Positions 50,681 to 60,119 of a stretch of 64,000 bases of DNA are shown in pieces. Positions within the stretch are counted from its first letter, which is position 1. The number at the start of each line of letters is the position of its first letter. This DNA comes from SZAS-18 sp038322235 (GTDB lineage: Bacteria; Verrucomicrobiota; Verrucomicrobiia; Chthoniobacterales; SZAS-18). The position numbers and the translations under genes are program-made. The stretch lies in contig JBBQFQ010000002.1 of NCBI GenBank assembly GCA_038322235.1, forward strand, positions 62,001 to 126,000, in the 5' to 3' direction. A model generated the notes under the pieces. It was not told where the DNA came from. It saw nothing but the letters and a program-made list of their open reading frames with translations, and did not search any database.

Positions 50681-53600
50681 ATGAGGACTCTCACCCGTCT
50701 CTTCGCGGGCGCCGCATTCGCCGCGCTTCTCGCCCTCACCCCGCGCGCGGTCAACGCGCAGGGCGTCACCACGGCCGGCATTCAGGGCCGGGTCACCGAT
50801 GCCTCCGGCGCACCCGTTGCCGGAGCCGAAGTCAGCGGCGTCCATACGCCTTCGGGCACCAGCTACCGCACCACCTCGAGGACCGGCGGCGCCTACACGT
50901 TGAACAACGTGCGGGTTGGCGGACCGTACACCGTGACGGTGACCGGTCCCGGGGGCGCCGCCAAGCGCATCACCGGCATCTCGACCGAGTTGCTCCAATC
51001 GGCCCAGGTCAATGTCCAGCTCGCCGCCGCCGCACCGGCCCCTGTTGGCACCGTGATCGCTCCCGAAGCCGGGGGCCCGGATCGCGTCATCGTGGAGGCC
51101 GCGGCGATCGACGACGAGGTGTTCAGCCCCACCCGGCAGGGTGCGGCGACAAATATCGGCCGCGACAAGATCGACACGCTTCCGACGATCGCCCGCAGCC
51201 TCCAGGATTTCACCCGCCTCACGCCCCAGGCCAATGGCGGCTCGATCGCCGGTGGAAACAACCGCTTCAATAACATCTCGATCGACGGTTCGACCATTAA
51301 CGACAGCTTCGGTCTGGAAGCGAGCGGTGCGATCACCGGCCGCGCCCAGCCCATCAGCCTCGACGTCATCGATCAGGTTCGAGTCTCGATCAGCCCGTAT
51401 GACGTTCGTCAGAGCAATTTTACCGGTGGCTCGATCGATGCCGTCACCAAGAGCGGAACGAACACCTTCCACGGCTCGGTTTATGGCTTCTACCGCGACG
51501 CGTCGCTGGTCGGAACCGACACCTACACGCCGACCGGACTGAAGCATTCCAAGCTCACCGGCTTCGAGGAGTACACCTACGGCTTCACGCTCGGCGGACC
51601 GATCTTGAAGGACAAGCTGTTCTTCTTCGTCGGCTTTGAAAGCAAACGCCGCAAGGAACCGCAGCTTGGCTCCATCGGTTCGACGAACACTGGGACCGGC
51701 TTCTTCGGTAACCCGCTCGCGATCACGAACACGAACGCGGTCATCGCGACGGCCACGACTCAGTACGGTTACAATCCCGGGACGACCGGAACGGCCCTCG
51801 ACAAGGTGAACGACGATAAGGTCTTCGTCCGAATGGACTGGAACATCACGAAGGATCAGAAGCTGACGCTTCGTTACAATTATGTGAACTCTGAATTCAC
51901 CGAAGGCATCTCCCGGAGCAGCACCAGTTACTCCCTGACCGGGCTGCAGTATTCGCGCCCTTACGAGTCGAATTCCTTCGTCGCCCAGTTGCTCAGCACC
52001 TGGACGTCCAACTTCACCACGGAAGCGCGGGTTGCCTATAACCGCCTCCGCACGGAACGCACCGTCAGCATCCGGTTCCCGAACGTGAGCGTTTTTGTCG
52101 CCGGCGGTCAGTCGATCAATTTTGGCGTTGAGCGGAGTAGCCAGGAAAATGCGCTCAATCAGGACATCATCGAATCGGTCTTCAATGCCACCTACTACCT
52201 CGGAACGCATACCCTCACGGCCGGACTGAACGTCGACAACTTCTCGTTCAAGAACCTGTTCATCCAGGACGCGTTCGGCACCTATGGATTCAATTCGCCG
52301 GCGCAGTTCGCGGCCGGAACGCCCCAACGTTACCGCTACAGCTACCTCCTCCCGGGCGGGAACGAATTGGTTGATTGGAGCTACTACAATCTCGGCCTCT
52401 ACCTCCAGGACGAATGGAAAGCGACGCCGAAACTCAACATCACGGCCGGAATCCGGGTGGATCTGCCGATCTTCCCCGAGAGCCCGCGTTCAAACGCGCA
52501 GTTTGCGGCGGACTTCCCCGGACGCGACACCGGCAAGCTTCCCGAGAACAAATATTCGTTTTCGCCCCGTCTCGGCTTCAACTGGAACATCTTCGGGAAT
52601 GCGCAGGGAACCAGCGAGAATGCTCCCGTTGCGGATGCAAAGGGTGTGATCCCCCCTGCCCGCTCGAAGAGTTTCTGGGACCAGTTCGCGACGGTGCTTC
52701 GCGGCGGCATCGGTCTGTTCAACGGCAAGACGCCGTCCGTGTGGATTTCGAACCAATACAGCAACACGGGGCTCGACTTCGCGCGACTCGATCGGAGCTT
52801 CGGAAGCACGACGTTCGGCACGCCCGTAACCTCCCCGGCTGGGTTCTTCCAGCCTGACCCAACCCGACAGCCGCAGGCCGGACAATCTGGACTCAGCCCA
52901 CTCGCCACCACGGCGATCGCGCTGACGAGCCCGAACTTCCGGTTCCCACAAATTCTGCGCGGGAACATTGCGGTCGACCAGAAGCTGCCGTGGGGCTTCG
53001 TCCTCACCGCGGAGGCCCTCCTCTCGAAGGACGTCGAGGCGGTCACCTACCGGAATCTGAACCTCGGTACGGTGCAACGCTTCCTCGTTCCTGACGGAAG
53101 ACCGTTCTTCTCGAGCACGGCCGTAAATCCCCGCTACACCAGCGTGATCGAGATCGGAAATACGAGCAAGGGACACTCCTACATCGGCACCATCGCCCTC
53201 GAGCGTCCGCTGCAGAAGGACGGATGGAGCTTCAAAGCCGCCTACACCCGCTCGAACATCCGCACCGCGGGCGATTATACCTCGAGCGTCGCGCTGTCGA
53301 ACTGGCAGAACAACGTTGTCTCGGGCGATCCGAACGCTTCGATCGTGAATCGCTCGGTGTTCGAGATCAAAGACCGCGTCCTGGTCGCGCTGAACTACAC
53401 CTTGAATGTCGACAAGCCCTGGCAGACGACGTTCGGGTTCCTCCTCGATTCCCACTCCGGGCAGCCTTACACGTTTGTTTACTCGAATGACGTCAACGGT
53501 GACGGCATCAGCGGAAACGACGCGATCTACGTGCCGCGAGACCGCAACGATGTGGTCGTGACGGCCGCGAACGGTTCCGGCCTGACGAATCAGCAGGCTA

Positions 53601-54031
53601 CGGATGCATTCTGGGCGAACGTCGAAGGCAACAAATTCCTTCGGAATAACAAGGGGCGCATCCTGCCGATCAACGGCGGAACCAATCCCTGGATCAATCG
53701 CCTCGACTTCCGTTTCGCCCAGCGCATCCCGACTCCGCAGTATGGGAAGTTCAAGGGTCAGCTGGAGGTTTACTTCGACGTCCTGAACGTCTTGAATCTG
53801 TTCGGGAAGAACTTTGGGGGGATCAAGACTTACGGTGGTCAGCTCTTCAGCAACGTCTTCTTCACGAACGCCACCATCGTGAACGGGAAATACAACTACT
53901 CGTATAACCCCGCGAGCACCGCCCTCGCGACGCCGACCGGCACGAGTTCGAGCTTCAGTTCCGCCTCCGCCGGGCAGGCGAACATCGACGCGCGCTGGCA
54001 GCTGCAGGGCGGTCTGCGTTATTCGTTCTAA
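50681..54031 (+). CDS. Oar-like TonB-dependent receptor
   Basis: The 1116-residue outer-membrane protein has a signal peptide (residues 1-26). It carries a carboxypeptidase-regulatory-like domain at about 30-110 (GIQGRVTDASGAPVAGAEV, GGAYTLNNVRVGGPYTV). A plug (ASNIGRDKIDTLPT..., SIDGSTINDSFG) and a long beta-barrel rich in alternating aromatic strands follow, ending RYSF, the outer-membrane C-terminal aromatic. This is the Oar/TonB group common in Verrucomicrobiota and Acidobacteriota; the cargo is unknown. The start ATG 50681 is used because the earlier frame lacks a signal. It is followed by a strong terminator. Confidence 0.93.
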   Translation: MRTLTRLFAGAAFAALLALTPRAVNAQGVTTAGIQGRVTDASGAPVAGAEVSGVHTPSGTSYRTTSRTGGAYTLNNVRVGGPYTVTVTGPGGAAKRITGISTELLQSAQVNVQLAAAAPAPVGTVIAPEAGGPDRVIVEAAAIDDEVFSPTRQGAATNIGRDKIDTLPTIARSLQDFTRLTPQANGGSIAGGNNRFNNISIDGSTINDSFGLEASGAITGRAQPISLDVIDQVRVSISPYDVRQSNFTGGSIDAVTKSGTNTFHGSVYGFYRDASLVGTDTYTPTGLKHSKLTGFEEYTYGFTLGGPILKDKLFFFVGFESKRRKEPQLGSIGSTNTGTGFFGNPLAITNTNAVIATATTQYGYNPGTTGTALDKVNDDKVFVRMDWNITKDQKLTLRYNYVNSEFTEGISRSSTSYSLTGLQYSRPYESNSFVAQLLSTWTSNFTTEARVAYNRLRTERTVSIRFPNVSVFVAGGQSINFGVERSSQENALNQDIIESVFNATYYLGTHTLTAGLNVDNFSFKNLFIQDAFGTYGFNSPAQFAAGTPQRYRYSYLLPGGNELVDWSYYNLGLYLQDEWKATPKLNITAGIRVDLPIFPESPRSNAQFAADFPGRDTGKLPENKYSFSPRLGFNWNIFGNAQGTSENAPVADAKGVIPPARSKSFWDQFATVLRGGIGLFNGKTPSVWISNQYSNTGLDFARLDRSFGSTTFGTPVTSPAGFFQPDPTRQPQAGQSGLSPLATTAIALTSPNFRFPQILRGNIAVDQKLPWGFVLTAEALLSKDVEAVTYRNLNLGTVQRFLVPDGRPFFSSTAVNPRYTSVIEIGNTSKGHSYIGTIALERPLQKDGWSFKAAYTRSNIRTAGDYTSSVALSNWQNNVVSGDPNASIVNRSVFEIKDRVLVALNYTLNVDKPWQTTFGFLLDSHSGQPYTFVYSNDVNGDGISGNDAIYVPRDRNDVVVTAANGSGLTNQQATDAFWANVEGNKFLRNNKGRILPINGGTNPWINRLDFRFAQRIPTPQYGKFKGQLEVYFDVLNVLNLFGKNFGGIKTYGGQLFSNVFFTNATIVNGKYNYSYNPASTALATPTGTSSSFSSASAGQANIDARWQLQGGLRYSF

Positions 54032-54058
54032 GACGCTTCCGAGCCGCTTCTCTCACCA

Positions 54059-54088
54059 CGCCGCCGGGGAAACCCGGCGGCGCTTTTT
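54059..54088 (+). terminator. Rho-independent terminator of the TonB-receptor gene
   Basis: CGCCGCCGGG (54059-54068) is the perfect complement of CCCGGCGGCG (54073-54082) around a four-base GAAA loop, followed by CTTTTT to 54088. The stop of the receptor gene is 28 bases upstream. The stem is GC-only and the T-tract follows at once. Confidence 0.95.
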
Positions 54089-54107
54089 GTACCTGCAACC
54101 CGCGGGA

Positions 54108-54668
54108 TCAATCCGGATTGCGCGGCAGAGTTCCGGCGGGTTGTCCGATGCTGATCCCTTCCCGCGCAGCCACGCGCTCCATCATCGCGAGCGCCGCGGC
54201 GCCAAAGCAGACGAGGCGCACCTCCTCGACGGTGGGTTGCTTCAAGACCTCTTCAACCAGCGCGCGGAGCGCAATCGAAGCGGCGCGTTCGAAGGGAAAA
54301 CCGTAGGTGCCCGTGCTGATCGCCGGGAATGCGATGCTCCGCGCTCCTTTCCCCGCGGCGAGGCGGAGGGCGTTGCGGTAGCAATCGGCGAGCAGTTCAT
54401 CCTCGTTCCGAGTTCCGCCGTCCCAGACGGGACCGACCGCGTGAACGACGAACTTCGCGGCAAGATCGTATGCTCCGGTGACGACGGCCCCGCCGGTCGG
54501 ACAACCGGCAATCCGCCGACACTCCGCCAGCAATTCCGGACCCGCGGCCTTGTGGACCGCGCCATCGACGCCCGCTCCGCCGGCCAGGGCGTGATTCGCG
54601 GCCGTCACGATGACGTCGATCTCTTGGAGCGCGATATTCCCGCGCACGATAGAGAATTTCGCGGGCAT
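54108..54668 (-). CDS. Macro-domain protein (O-acetyl-ADP-ribose deacetylase type)
   Basis: The 186-residue cytoplasmic protein is a single macro domain: FSIVRGNIALQEIDVIVTAAN, HALAGGAGVDGAVHKAAGPELL and AFPAISTGTYGFPFERAASIAL. These are the ADP-ribose-binding loops of the YmdB/MacroD class, including the GG-x-GVDGAIH catalytic segment and the STGxYGFP loop. It likely removes acetyl or ADP-ribosyl groups from ADP-ribose conjugates. It is 40 bases downstream of the next-upstream membrane-protein gene on the same strand and converges on the receptor gene. Confidence 0.95.
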   Translation of the reverse strand: MPAKFSIVRGNIALQEIDVIVTAANHALAGGAGVDGAVHKAAGPELLAECRRIAGCPTGGAVVTGAYDLAAKFVVHAVGPVWDGGTRNEDELLADCYRNALRLAAGKGARSIAFPAISTGTYGFPFERAASIALRALVEEVLKQPTVEEVRLVCFGAAALAMMERVAAREGISIGQPAGTLPRNPD

Positions 54669-54708
54669 TTTTCGGAAGAGATCGGCGCCGCACTTCCTCG
54701 AATGGGCC

Positions 54709-55188
54709 TCAATCGCGCGTCCGGAGAATATGCAGGGCCCGGGCCGCGAACAACCCGCTGGTCAGCCCATAGACGGCCGCGGCGGCCGCCGGGAAATCCG
54801 AGCGGGCCAGCAAATCCGGCCTGACGTTTGAGATCACCCCAACGGCGAATTTGGTCAGAAAGATCCCAAGCATGAGCAGGAGCGGGATCCACGAGCCCGG
54901 GATGAGATAGAGGTCCGCCTCCCGCCGGACTCCACCCGGCAGCTGCAGCCATTGATTCAGGCCCAGAGCCGAGCTAAATCCGACTCCAAAGGCCAGAAGC
55001 GGACCGATAGCGCGCCCAAAGACACTGACAACCCCCGCCACGGCGATCACCGTCAGGACCAACGGGAGCACCAGCACCCGGGCCCGCGCGATTCGCTGCG
55101 GTCGACCCAAATACCAGCCGTAGGCAATGAGCGCCGCGAGGACGATCCAAACCCAAACAGGAGTGCGGCGCAGAATCTCGAGAGCCAT
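54709..55188 (-). CDS. DUF6622-like small membrane protein
   Basis: The 159-residue protein has about five hydrophobic spans (VWVWIVLAALIAYGWYLG, VLVLPLVLTVIAVAGVVSVF, IPLLLMLGIFLTKFAVGVI). The start MALEILRRTPVWVW and AARALHILRTR resemble the DUF6622 group of small inner-membrane proteins of unknown function. ATG at 55188 is preferred over upstream Mets that add a basic soluble prefix. It diverges from the PEP-CTERM gene at 55433; the 244-base gap contains a small inverted repeat (CCTGGC...GCCAGG, 55285-55305). Confidence 0.75.
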   Translation of the reverse strand: MALEILRRTPVWVWIVLAALIAYGWYLGRPQRIARARVLVLPLVLTVIAVAGVVSVFGRAIGPLLAFGVGFSSALGLNQWLQLPGGVRREADLYLIPGSWIPLLLMLGIFLTKFAVGVISNVRPDLLARSDFPAAAAAVYGLTSGLFAARALHILRTRD

Positions 55189-55432
55189 GGCTTGATCGGA
55201 AGCCTCAAGGATTGCCCAGTCTCGGCGCGGTCGCCAGTCCATACACTCGCGTCGCCCAGCGCGAAGCAAGAGCTCATAATGTCGCCTGGCATACTACACG
55301 CCAGGAATTCTTTCCACACAGCGGGTGGAGAACTCCCTTTTCTTGCGAGAGTTACGATTTTTTCTTGCCAGCAGGCCACGACCTCTCCTAATCAGATTCG
55401 CGATCCGCGTTCGGTCGATCCATCCCGTCTCC

Positions 55433-56326
55433 ATGAAAACTCGCTTTACCTCCCTCGCCTTTGGCGCCGTCGTTCTGTCGGCCGCGTCCGTTTTCGCGCA
55501 AACGCCGTCGATCGCGGATCCATTCAGCGTGTACAACCTGGATACACCGCTCTGGGCCACGGACCGTTACCAACCGCAGTATTTTGGGCCCGGCAATGTC
55601 GGGGGTCAAAACACGCTCTCGATCCAGATTTCCTCGCTCCAGAGCATCGACAACCGGACCGGCGGCCAGAACATTCGCTTTTACAATACGCAGGGGAATC
55701 AGCTCACCGCGGGTCCAGTGAATTTCACGGGCTCGACTTTTACCCTGAGCACCACGCTCTACGTGAGTGGTTCCTACCTGACGAACGCGCAGCGCACCGA
55801 TGTGTGGGTGAACTCCGCCCCCGCAAGCGCGCCGGGTAGCCAAGATCTTTTCAGCATTCTCGGAGTTTCGAACGTCGACACGCAGGCGGCCGGTCTTACG
55901 CGCTACGCCACCGGCGCCCAGTTTCAGTTCTTCTCCCAGTCTGGCTCCTTCATCAATCTCCACTCGCTCACGGTTGCGGACACGAACCAGTGGTGGACCC
56001 TGACGATCTCGCTCCAGAACATCGACGCGAACACGACGCGGCAAACGTACACGGTCACGAACGGCGCCAGCAGCTTTACCGCGTTCGAGCTCGTGACGGC
56101 AGCCGGAGCGGCGGACGTCATCGCGAATACGGTCTTTCTGCAGGCCTACAACTTCACGGGCAGCGCGTTCGCCGGTGGCGATGCAGGATCGCTGACGCAG
56201 AACAACTACACGGCCGATTGGGCGCGCGGCATCGCCGTCGTCCCCGAGCCCGGTTCCGTTCTGGCGGGCGTCTTCGCGATTGGCCTGGCCGGCGCGGCGA
56301 TTCGCCGGCGGAAGCAGCAGGCGTAA
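55433..56326 (+). CDS. PEP-CTERM sorting-domain exported protein
   Basis: The 297-residue protein has a signal peptide (SLAFGAVVLSAASVFAQ) and a Ser/Thr/Asn/Gln-rich beta-type body (FTLSTTLYVSGSYL, WWTLTISLQNID). It ends VVPEPGSVLAGVFAIGLAGAAIRRRKQQ, a complete PEP-CTERM signal. It is the second such protein in the window and not a close copy of the first. The window has no exosortase or sortase-like partner. Start ATG 55433 gives the signal peptide; an earlier in-frame Met at 55325 is rejected. Confidence 0.87.
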   Translation: MKTRFTSLAFGAVVLSAASVFAQTPSIADPFSVYNLDTPLWATDRYQPQYFGPGNVGGQNTLSIQISSLQSIDNRTGGQNIRFYNTQGNQLTAGPVNFTGSTFTLSTTLYVSGSYLTNAQRTDVWVNSAPASAPGSQDLFSILGVSNVDTQAAGLTRYATGAQFQFFSQSGSFINLHSLTVADTNQWWTLTISLQNIDANTTRQTYTVTNGASSFTAFELVTAAGAADVIANTVFLQAYNFTGSAFAGGDAGSLTQNNYTADWARGIAVVPEPGSVLAGVFAIGLAGAAIRRRKQQA

Positions 56327-56346
56327 GCCTCGCAAGCCGACGCGGG

Positions 56347-57054
56347 TCAACCGCCGAGGTACGCCGCGCGGACGTCGGGATTGCTCCGCAGATTGGCGGA
56401 GGTGTCGCTGAGAATGATCCGGCCGGTTTCGAGGACGTAGCCCGTCTTCGAAATCGAAAGCGCGAGGTTCGCGTTCTGCTCGACCAGGAGGATGGGCAAG
56501 CCCAGGCGCTGATTGATCTCCACGATCTTCGCGAAAATCGTCTTCGTCAGGAGGGGCGCGATGCCGAGCGAAGGCTCATCGAGCATGAGGAACTTCGGGT
56601 CCCCGGTCAGCGCCCGGCCGATCGCCAGCATCTGCTGCTCGCCGCCGGAGAGCGTGCCAGCGAGCTGCTTCTCGCGTTCCTTCAGCCGCGGAAAGATCGA
56701 AAAGACGTAGTCGAGGTCCTTCGTAAACCGCGCCGCATCGTTGAACCGAAAAGCGCCCATCCGGAGGTTCTCGAGCACGGTCAACCCAGCAAAGACCATC
56801 CGACCCTCTGGCACGTGGGAAAGCCCGCGTTCGACGATCCGGTGCGGCGGCAGGCCGGAGATGTCCTCGCCCTCATAAAGAATCTGTCCGCGCTTCGGCC
56901 GGAGGATGCCGGAGATCGCCCGCAGGGTCGTGGATTTGCCCGCCCCATTGGCGCCGATGAGCGTGACGATCTCGCCTTTGCCAACGGTCAGGGAAATCCC
57001 CTGCAGCGCGCTGATCGAGCCGTAGCAAACTTCGAGATTCTTGAGCTCAAGCAT
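56347..57054 (-). CDS. livF: Branched-chain amino-acid ABC transporter ATP-binding protein
   Basis: The 235-residue ATPase has Walker A GANGAGKST, the LSGGEQQ signature and Walker B LMLDEPSLG, with LivF-specific HVPEGRMVFAGLTVLENL. It is the last gene of livH-livM-livG-livF, 21 bases below livG. It energises uptake through LivH/LivM with LivG. The substrate-binding protein gene (livJ or livK) is not in the window, so specificity (branched-chain amino acids, amides or urea) is assumed from the family only. Confidence 0.92.
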   Translation of the reverse strand: MLELKNLEVCYGSISALQGISLTVGKGEIVTLIGANGAGKSTTLRAISGILRPKRGQILYEGEDISGLPPHRIVERGLSHVPEGRMVFAGLTVLENLRMGAFRFNDAARFTKDLDYVFSIFPRLKEREKQLAGTLSGGEQQMLAIGRALTGDPKFLMLDEPSLGIAPLLTKTIFAKIVEINQRLGLPILLVEQNANLALSISKTGYVLETGRIILSDTSANLRSNPDVRAAYLGG

Positions 57055-57075
57055 GATGGAGGAAATTCAAGCAGG

Positions 57076-57858
57076 TCAGACCCCAGGAGGAACTTCCTCG
57101 CCGAGATACGCCTCGATGACCTTGGGGTTCCGGCAGACCTCGGAGGGTGAGCCGTGCGCGATCTTCACGCCGTAGTCGAGCACGTGGATGTGCTCACAGA
57201 TCCCCATCACGACCTTCATGTCGTGCTCAACGAGCAGAACGGAGATCTCGTACTTGTCCTTGATGAACCGGATCAGACGCATGAGCTCATCCTTCTCGGT
57301 CGGGTTCATCCCGGCGGCGGGTTCGTCGAGCAGCAAAAGCCGCGGCCTCGTCGCGAGGGCGCGCACGATCTCGAGGCGGCGCTGGTCGCCGTAGGGCAGG
57401 CTCTTGCAGTCGTCGTCGCGATGCTTTTCGAGCTTGAAGATCTCGAGGATCTCCATCACCTGACGCTCGATCTCCGCCTCCTCCTTCCGGAAAGCCGGCC
57501 CGCGCAGCATGGTGGCGAACGGGCTCGTCTGCCGCCGCAGATTGAAGGACGCGCGGACGTTGTCGAGCACGCTCAGCGACGGGAAAAGCCGAATGTTCTG
57601 GAACGTTCGCGAAATCCCGAGTTCGGCGATGCGATGCGGCTTCGACCCGGCGATCGGCTCGCCCTTGAAGGCGATCGTCCCGGACGTCGGCGCGTAAACT
57701 CCCGTGATCAGATTGAAGCAAGTCGTCTTGCCCGCTCCGTTCGGACCGATCAATCCGACGAGTTCATTGTTTCCAATCTCGATGTTGAACGCCGAGACCG
57801 CGGTCAGACCGCCGAAGCGGACGGTACAATTCTCCAGTTTGAGCAGCGGCGTCGCCAT
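57076..57858 (-). CDS. livG: Branched-chain amino-acid ABC transporter ATP-binding protein
   Basis: The 260-residue ATPase has Walker A GPNGAGKTT, Walker B LLLDEPAAGMN and a signature LPYGDQRR in place of LSGGQ, as is normal for LivG. RTFQNIRLFPSLSVLDNVR is the Q-loop region and EHDMKVVMGICEHIHVLDYG the H-loop. It is five bases below livM, so coupled. Pairs with LivF as the ATPase heterodimer. Confidence 0.94.
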   Translation of the reverse strand: MATPLLKLENCTVRFGGLTAVSAFNIEIGNNELVGLIGPNGAGKTTCFNLITGVYAPTSGTIAFKGEPIAGSKPHRIAELGISRTFQNIRLFPSLSVLDNVRASFNLRRQTSPFATMLRGPAFRKEEAEIERQVMEILEIFKLEKHRDDDCKSLPYGDQRRLEIVRALATRPRLLLLDEPAAGMNPTEKDELMRLIRFIKDKYEISVLLVEHDMKVVMGICEHIHVLDYGVKIAHGSPSEVCRNPKVIEAYLGEEVPPGV

Positions 57859-57863
57859 GCGGG

Positions 57864-58847
57864 CTAGGAACTTCGTCGGCCGAATTTCATCCCGCCGAAC
57901 AGGCCCTGCGGGCGGAGCAGCATCAGGGCAATGAGCACCATCGAGAAGATGAGCGTGCGGTTCTTGGTCAGATCCCGCACGAGCTGGGGCAGCCAGGTGA
58001 AGTCGGCCACCCCACGCAGGGCCTCGAGCAGGACGGTGACAAGGATGGCGGCAAAAGTGACCCCGGAATTATGCCCCATGCCGCCGAGGATCACGATGAT
58101 GACAATCTCGACCGTCTTCTGAAACGTGAAGCCCTCGGGGGTGAGATACCGCGTCGTATGCGCAAAGAGCCCGCCGGCGATTCCCGCGAAAAACGCTCCC
58201 ACCACGAACGCCACGACCTTGTAACGGGTGGTATTGATGCCCATCGCGCTAGCCGCGATCTCGTCGTCCCGCACGGTCACGAAGCCGCGGCCGTAAGTCG
58301 AATCGACGAGACTCGAAATGACGTAGACCGTCAGGGCCGCGAACGAGAAGGACCAGAAGAGCGTGGTGTAGCCGGGGATGCCGGTGAGACCACGCGGACC
58401 GCCGACCGCATCGGTATTCTGGATGAGGACCCGGATGATCTCGCCGAACCCCAGCGTGATGATGGCGAGGTAGTCCCCGCGCAGCCGGAGGCTGGGAACG
58501 CCAACGACGAGGCCGGCTACCGCCGCCGCCAACCCGCCGAGAACGAGCGCGCCGAGGAAGAGCGCCGCCTCGCTGCCCGGTCCCGCCCCGCCGAGCGCGG
58601 CCAGAACCGGCGCGCCGTATTTGGTCGTAAGAAACGCCGACATGTAGCCGCCCACGGCCATGAAGCCGGCGTGCCCGAGCGAAAATTGCCCGGTGTGCCC
58701 GTTGATGAGATTCAAGCTGACCCCGAGGACGATATTGATCCCCACGAAGATCAGCACCTGCACGTAGTAGTCGTTCAGCTTCCCGCTGAACGACGACAGC
58801 ACCGCGCTGGCGGCGATCACGGCGATGAGGGCAATCTGACGTTTCAT
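57864..58847 (-). CDS. livM: Branched-chain amino-acid ABC transporter permease
   Basis: The 327-residue permease has about nine spans. NLINGHTGQFSLGHAGFMAVG is the LivM signature and MGINTTRYKVVAFVVGAFFAG the coupling-helix region. ATG at 58847 begins a normal N-terminus (MKRQIALIAVIAASAV); the open frame to 59066 runs into an intergenic repeat and is rejected. The 291-base gap to livH is unusually large for this operon and contains that repeat. Confidence 0.93.
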   Translation of the reverse strand: MKRQIALIAVIAASAVLSSFSGKLNDYYVQVLIFVGINIVLGVSLNLINGHTGQFSLGHAGFMAVGGYMSAFLTTKYGAPVLAALGGAGPGSEAALFLGALVLGGLAAAVAGLVVGVPSLRLRGDYLAIITLGFGEIIRVLIQNTDAVGGPRGLTGIPGYTTLFWSFSFAALTVYVISSLVDSTYGRGFVTVRDDEIAASAMGINTTRYKVVAFVVGAFFAGIAGGLFAHTTRYLTPEGFTFQKTVEIVIIVILGGMGHNSGVTFAAILVTVLLEALRGVADFTWLPQLVRDLTKNRTLIFSMVLIALMLLRPQGLFGGMKFGRRSS

Positions 58848-58860
58848 GCCTGGGCCCCCG

Positions 58861-59133
58861 GGAGGGAAACTCGAAACCCGAAACTCGAAAATCCACCGAA
58901 GGCAAAGTCTCCCGCTGAGACGCGGAGGCGCGGATGGCTGAAGGATCGATCTTCTGTGTCTCCGACTCTCCGCGGGATCGCCTCCTCCCGCTGAGACGCG
59001 ATGGGTCGCGACAAGGGCTTGGAGGCTTCGCGCATCATGGCTGGGACTTCGAACATCTGGAAGCACCGCGCGAGCGCGGCAGACTGGGTTTCTTCGGGTT
59101 TCGGATTTTCGGATTTCGAGTTTCCGCGCGGAG
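58861..59133. repeat. Inverted/direct repeat element between livM and livH
   Basis: The gap between the two permease genes carries GGAAACTCGAAACCCGAAA near 58864. Near 59127, on the opposite strand, it carries GGAAACTCGAAATCCGAAA, so the ends are near-perfect inverted copies. Between them CTCCCGCTGAGACGCG occurs twice as an exact direct repeat (58909-58924 and 58985-59000). No reading frame here has coding support. The layout is like a small intergenic or REP/MITE-like element; I cannot check for other copies. Confidence 0.7.
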
Positions 59134-59138
59134 CGCGG

Positions 59139-60056
59139 CTAGACCTTTTCCACGGTCGCCTTGCCGAAGAGCCCCGCGGGTCGGAAGAGGAGGATCAGGA
59201 TGAGGATCGCGAACGCGATCGCGTCGCGGTAGGTCGAGTAATCGGAGGCGGCGACAAACGTTTCCACGATGCCAATGATCAATCCACCCACCGCCGCGCC
59301 GGGGATGTGCCCGATGCCTCCGAGCACCGCCGCGACAAACGCCTTGATCCCCGGGAGAACCCCCATCAGCGGGTCGATCGACGGGTAGCTGACCGAGTAG
59401 AGAATGCCGGCCGCGCCCGCCAGTGCCGAGCCGAGCGCGAAGGTGAACGAAATCACGGTGTTGATGTTCACCCCCATGAGTTGGGCGGCCGTGGCATTCA
59501 TCGAGACCGCCCGCATCGCGAGGCCCATCTTGGTGCGCTTCACGATGTAATTGAGGCCGAGGAGCAGGAGTCCCGTGCAGACGAAGACCAGCACTTGATT
59601 CGTCGTGATGATGAGCGAGCCAAGGTTTCCGACGGGGCGGTCGGGGATCAACTCTGGGAAGGACTGCGGGACCGCGCCGAAGACGAACTGACCGCCGTAT
59701 TCGAGAAACAGAGACACGCCGATCGCGGTGATCAGGACCGCGAGCTTCGGCCGGTGGCGGAGCGGCTTATATGCGAGGCGTTCGATGATGACCCCGAGGG
59801 CGGCACAAATCGCCATTGTCGTGACGAGGACGAGGATGACCCCGACGAAACCCGCCCAACCGCCAAACACCTTCTCCGAGGCGCGAAGCATCGGCCCGCT
59901 GAGGTAATAGCCGCAATACGCGCCGATCATGAAGACGTCGCCGTGCGCGAAATTGATGAAGCGCAAAACGCCGTAGACCATCGTGTAGCCGAGCGCGATC
60001 AGCGCGTAGAACGCGCCGAGCGAGAGACCATTGACGATTTGCTGGAGGAAATCCAT
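59139..60056 (-). CDS. livH: Branched-chain amino-acid ABC transporter permease
   Basis: The 305-residue permease has about eight spans. It starts MDFLQQIVNGLSLGAFYALI, then GYTMVYGVLRFINFAHGDVF, the LivH signature, and MRAVSMNATAAQLMGVNINT in the coupling loop. It is first in the operon. The start shown follows directly upstream sequence GCGGTGGGGGG, a purine-rich stretch, but exact promoter elements are not evident. With LivM it forms the membrane channel. Confidence 0.94.
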   Translation of the reverse strand: MDFLQQIVNGLSLGAFYALIALGYTMVYGVLRFINFAHGDVFMIGAYCGYYLSGPMLRASEKVFGGWAGFVGVILVLVTTMAICAALGVIIERLAYKPLRHRPKLAVLITAIGVSLFLEYGGQFVFGAVPQSFPELIPDRPVGNLGSLIITTNQVLVFVCTGLLLLGLNYIVKRTKMGLAMRAVSMNATAAQLMGVNINTVISFTFALGSALAGAAGILYSVSYPSIDPLMGVLPGIKAFVAAVLGGIGHIPGAAVGGLIIGIVETFVAASDYSTYRDAIAFAILILILLFRPAGLFGKATVEKV

Positions 60057-60119
60057 GCGGTGGGGGGGTCGCGCGGGGCGCGGCAGACGCGCCGATTTGT
60101 GCCCTGAAGCGGGCCGGAA

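Noticed and set aside
54086..54108. Second, minus-strand use of the terminator at 54059
   Set aside because: Only the plus-strand side has a T-tract directly after the stem; the minus side lacks a matching T-run.
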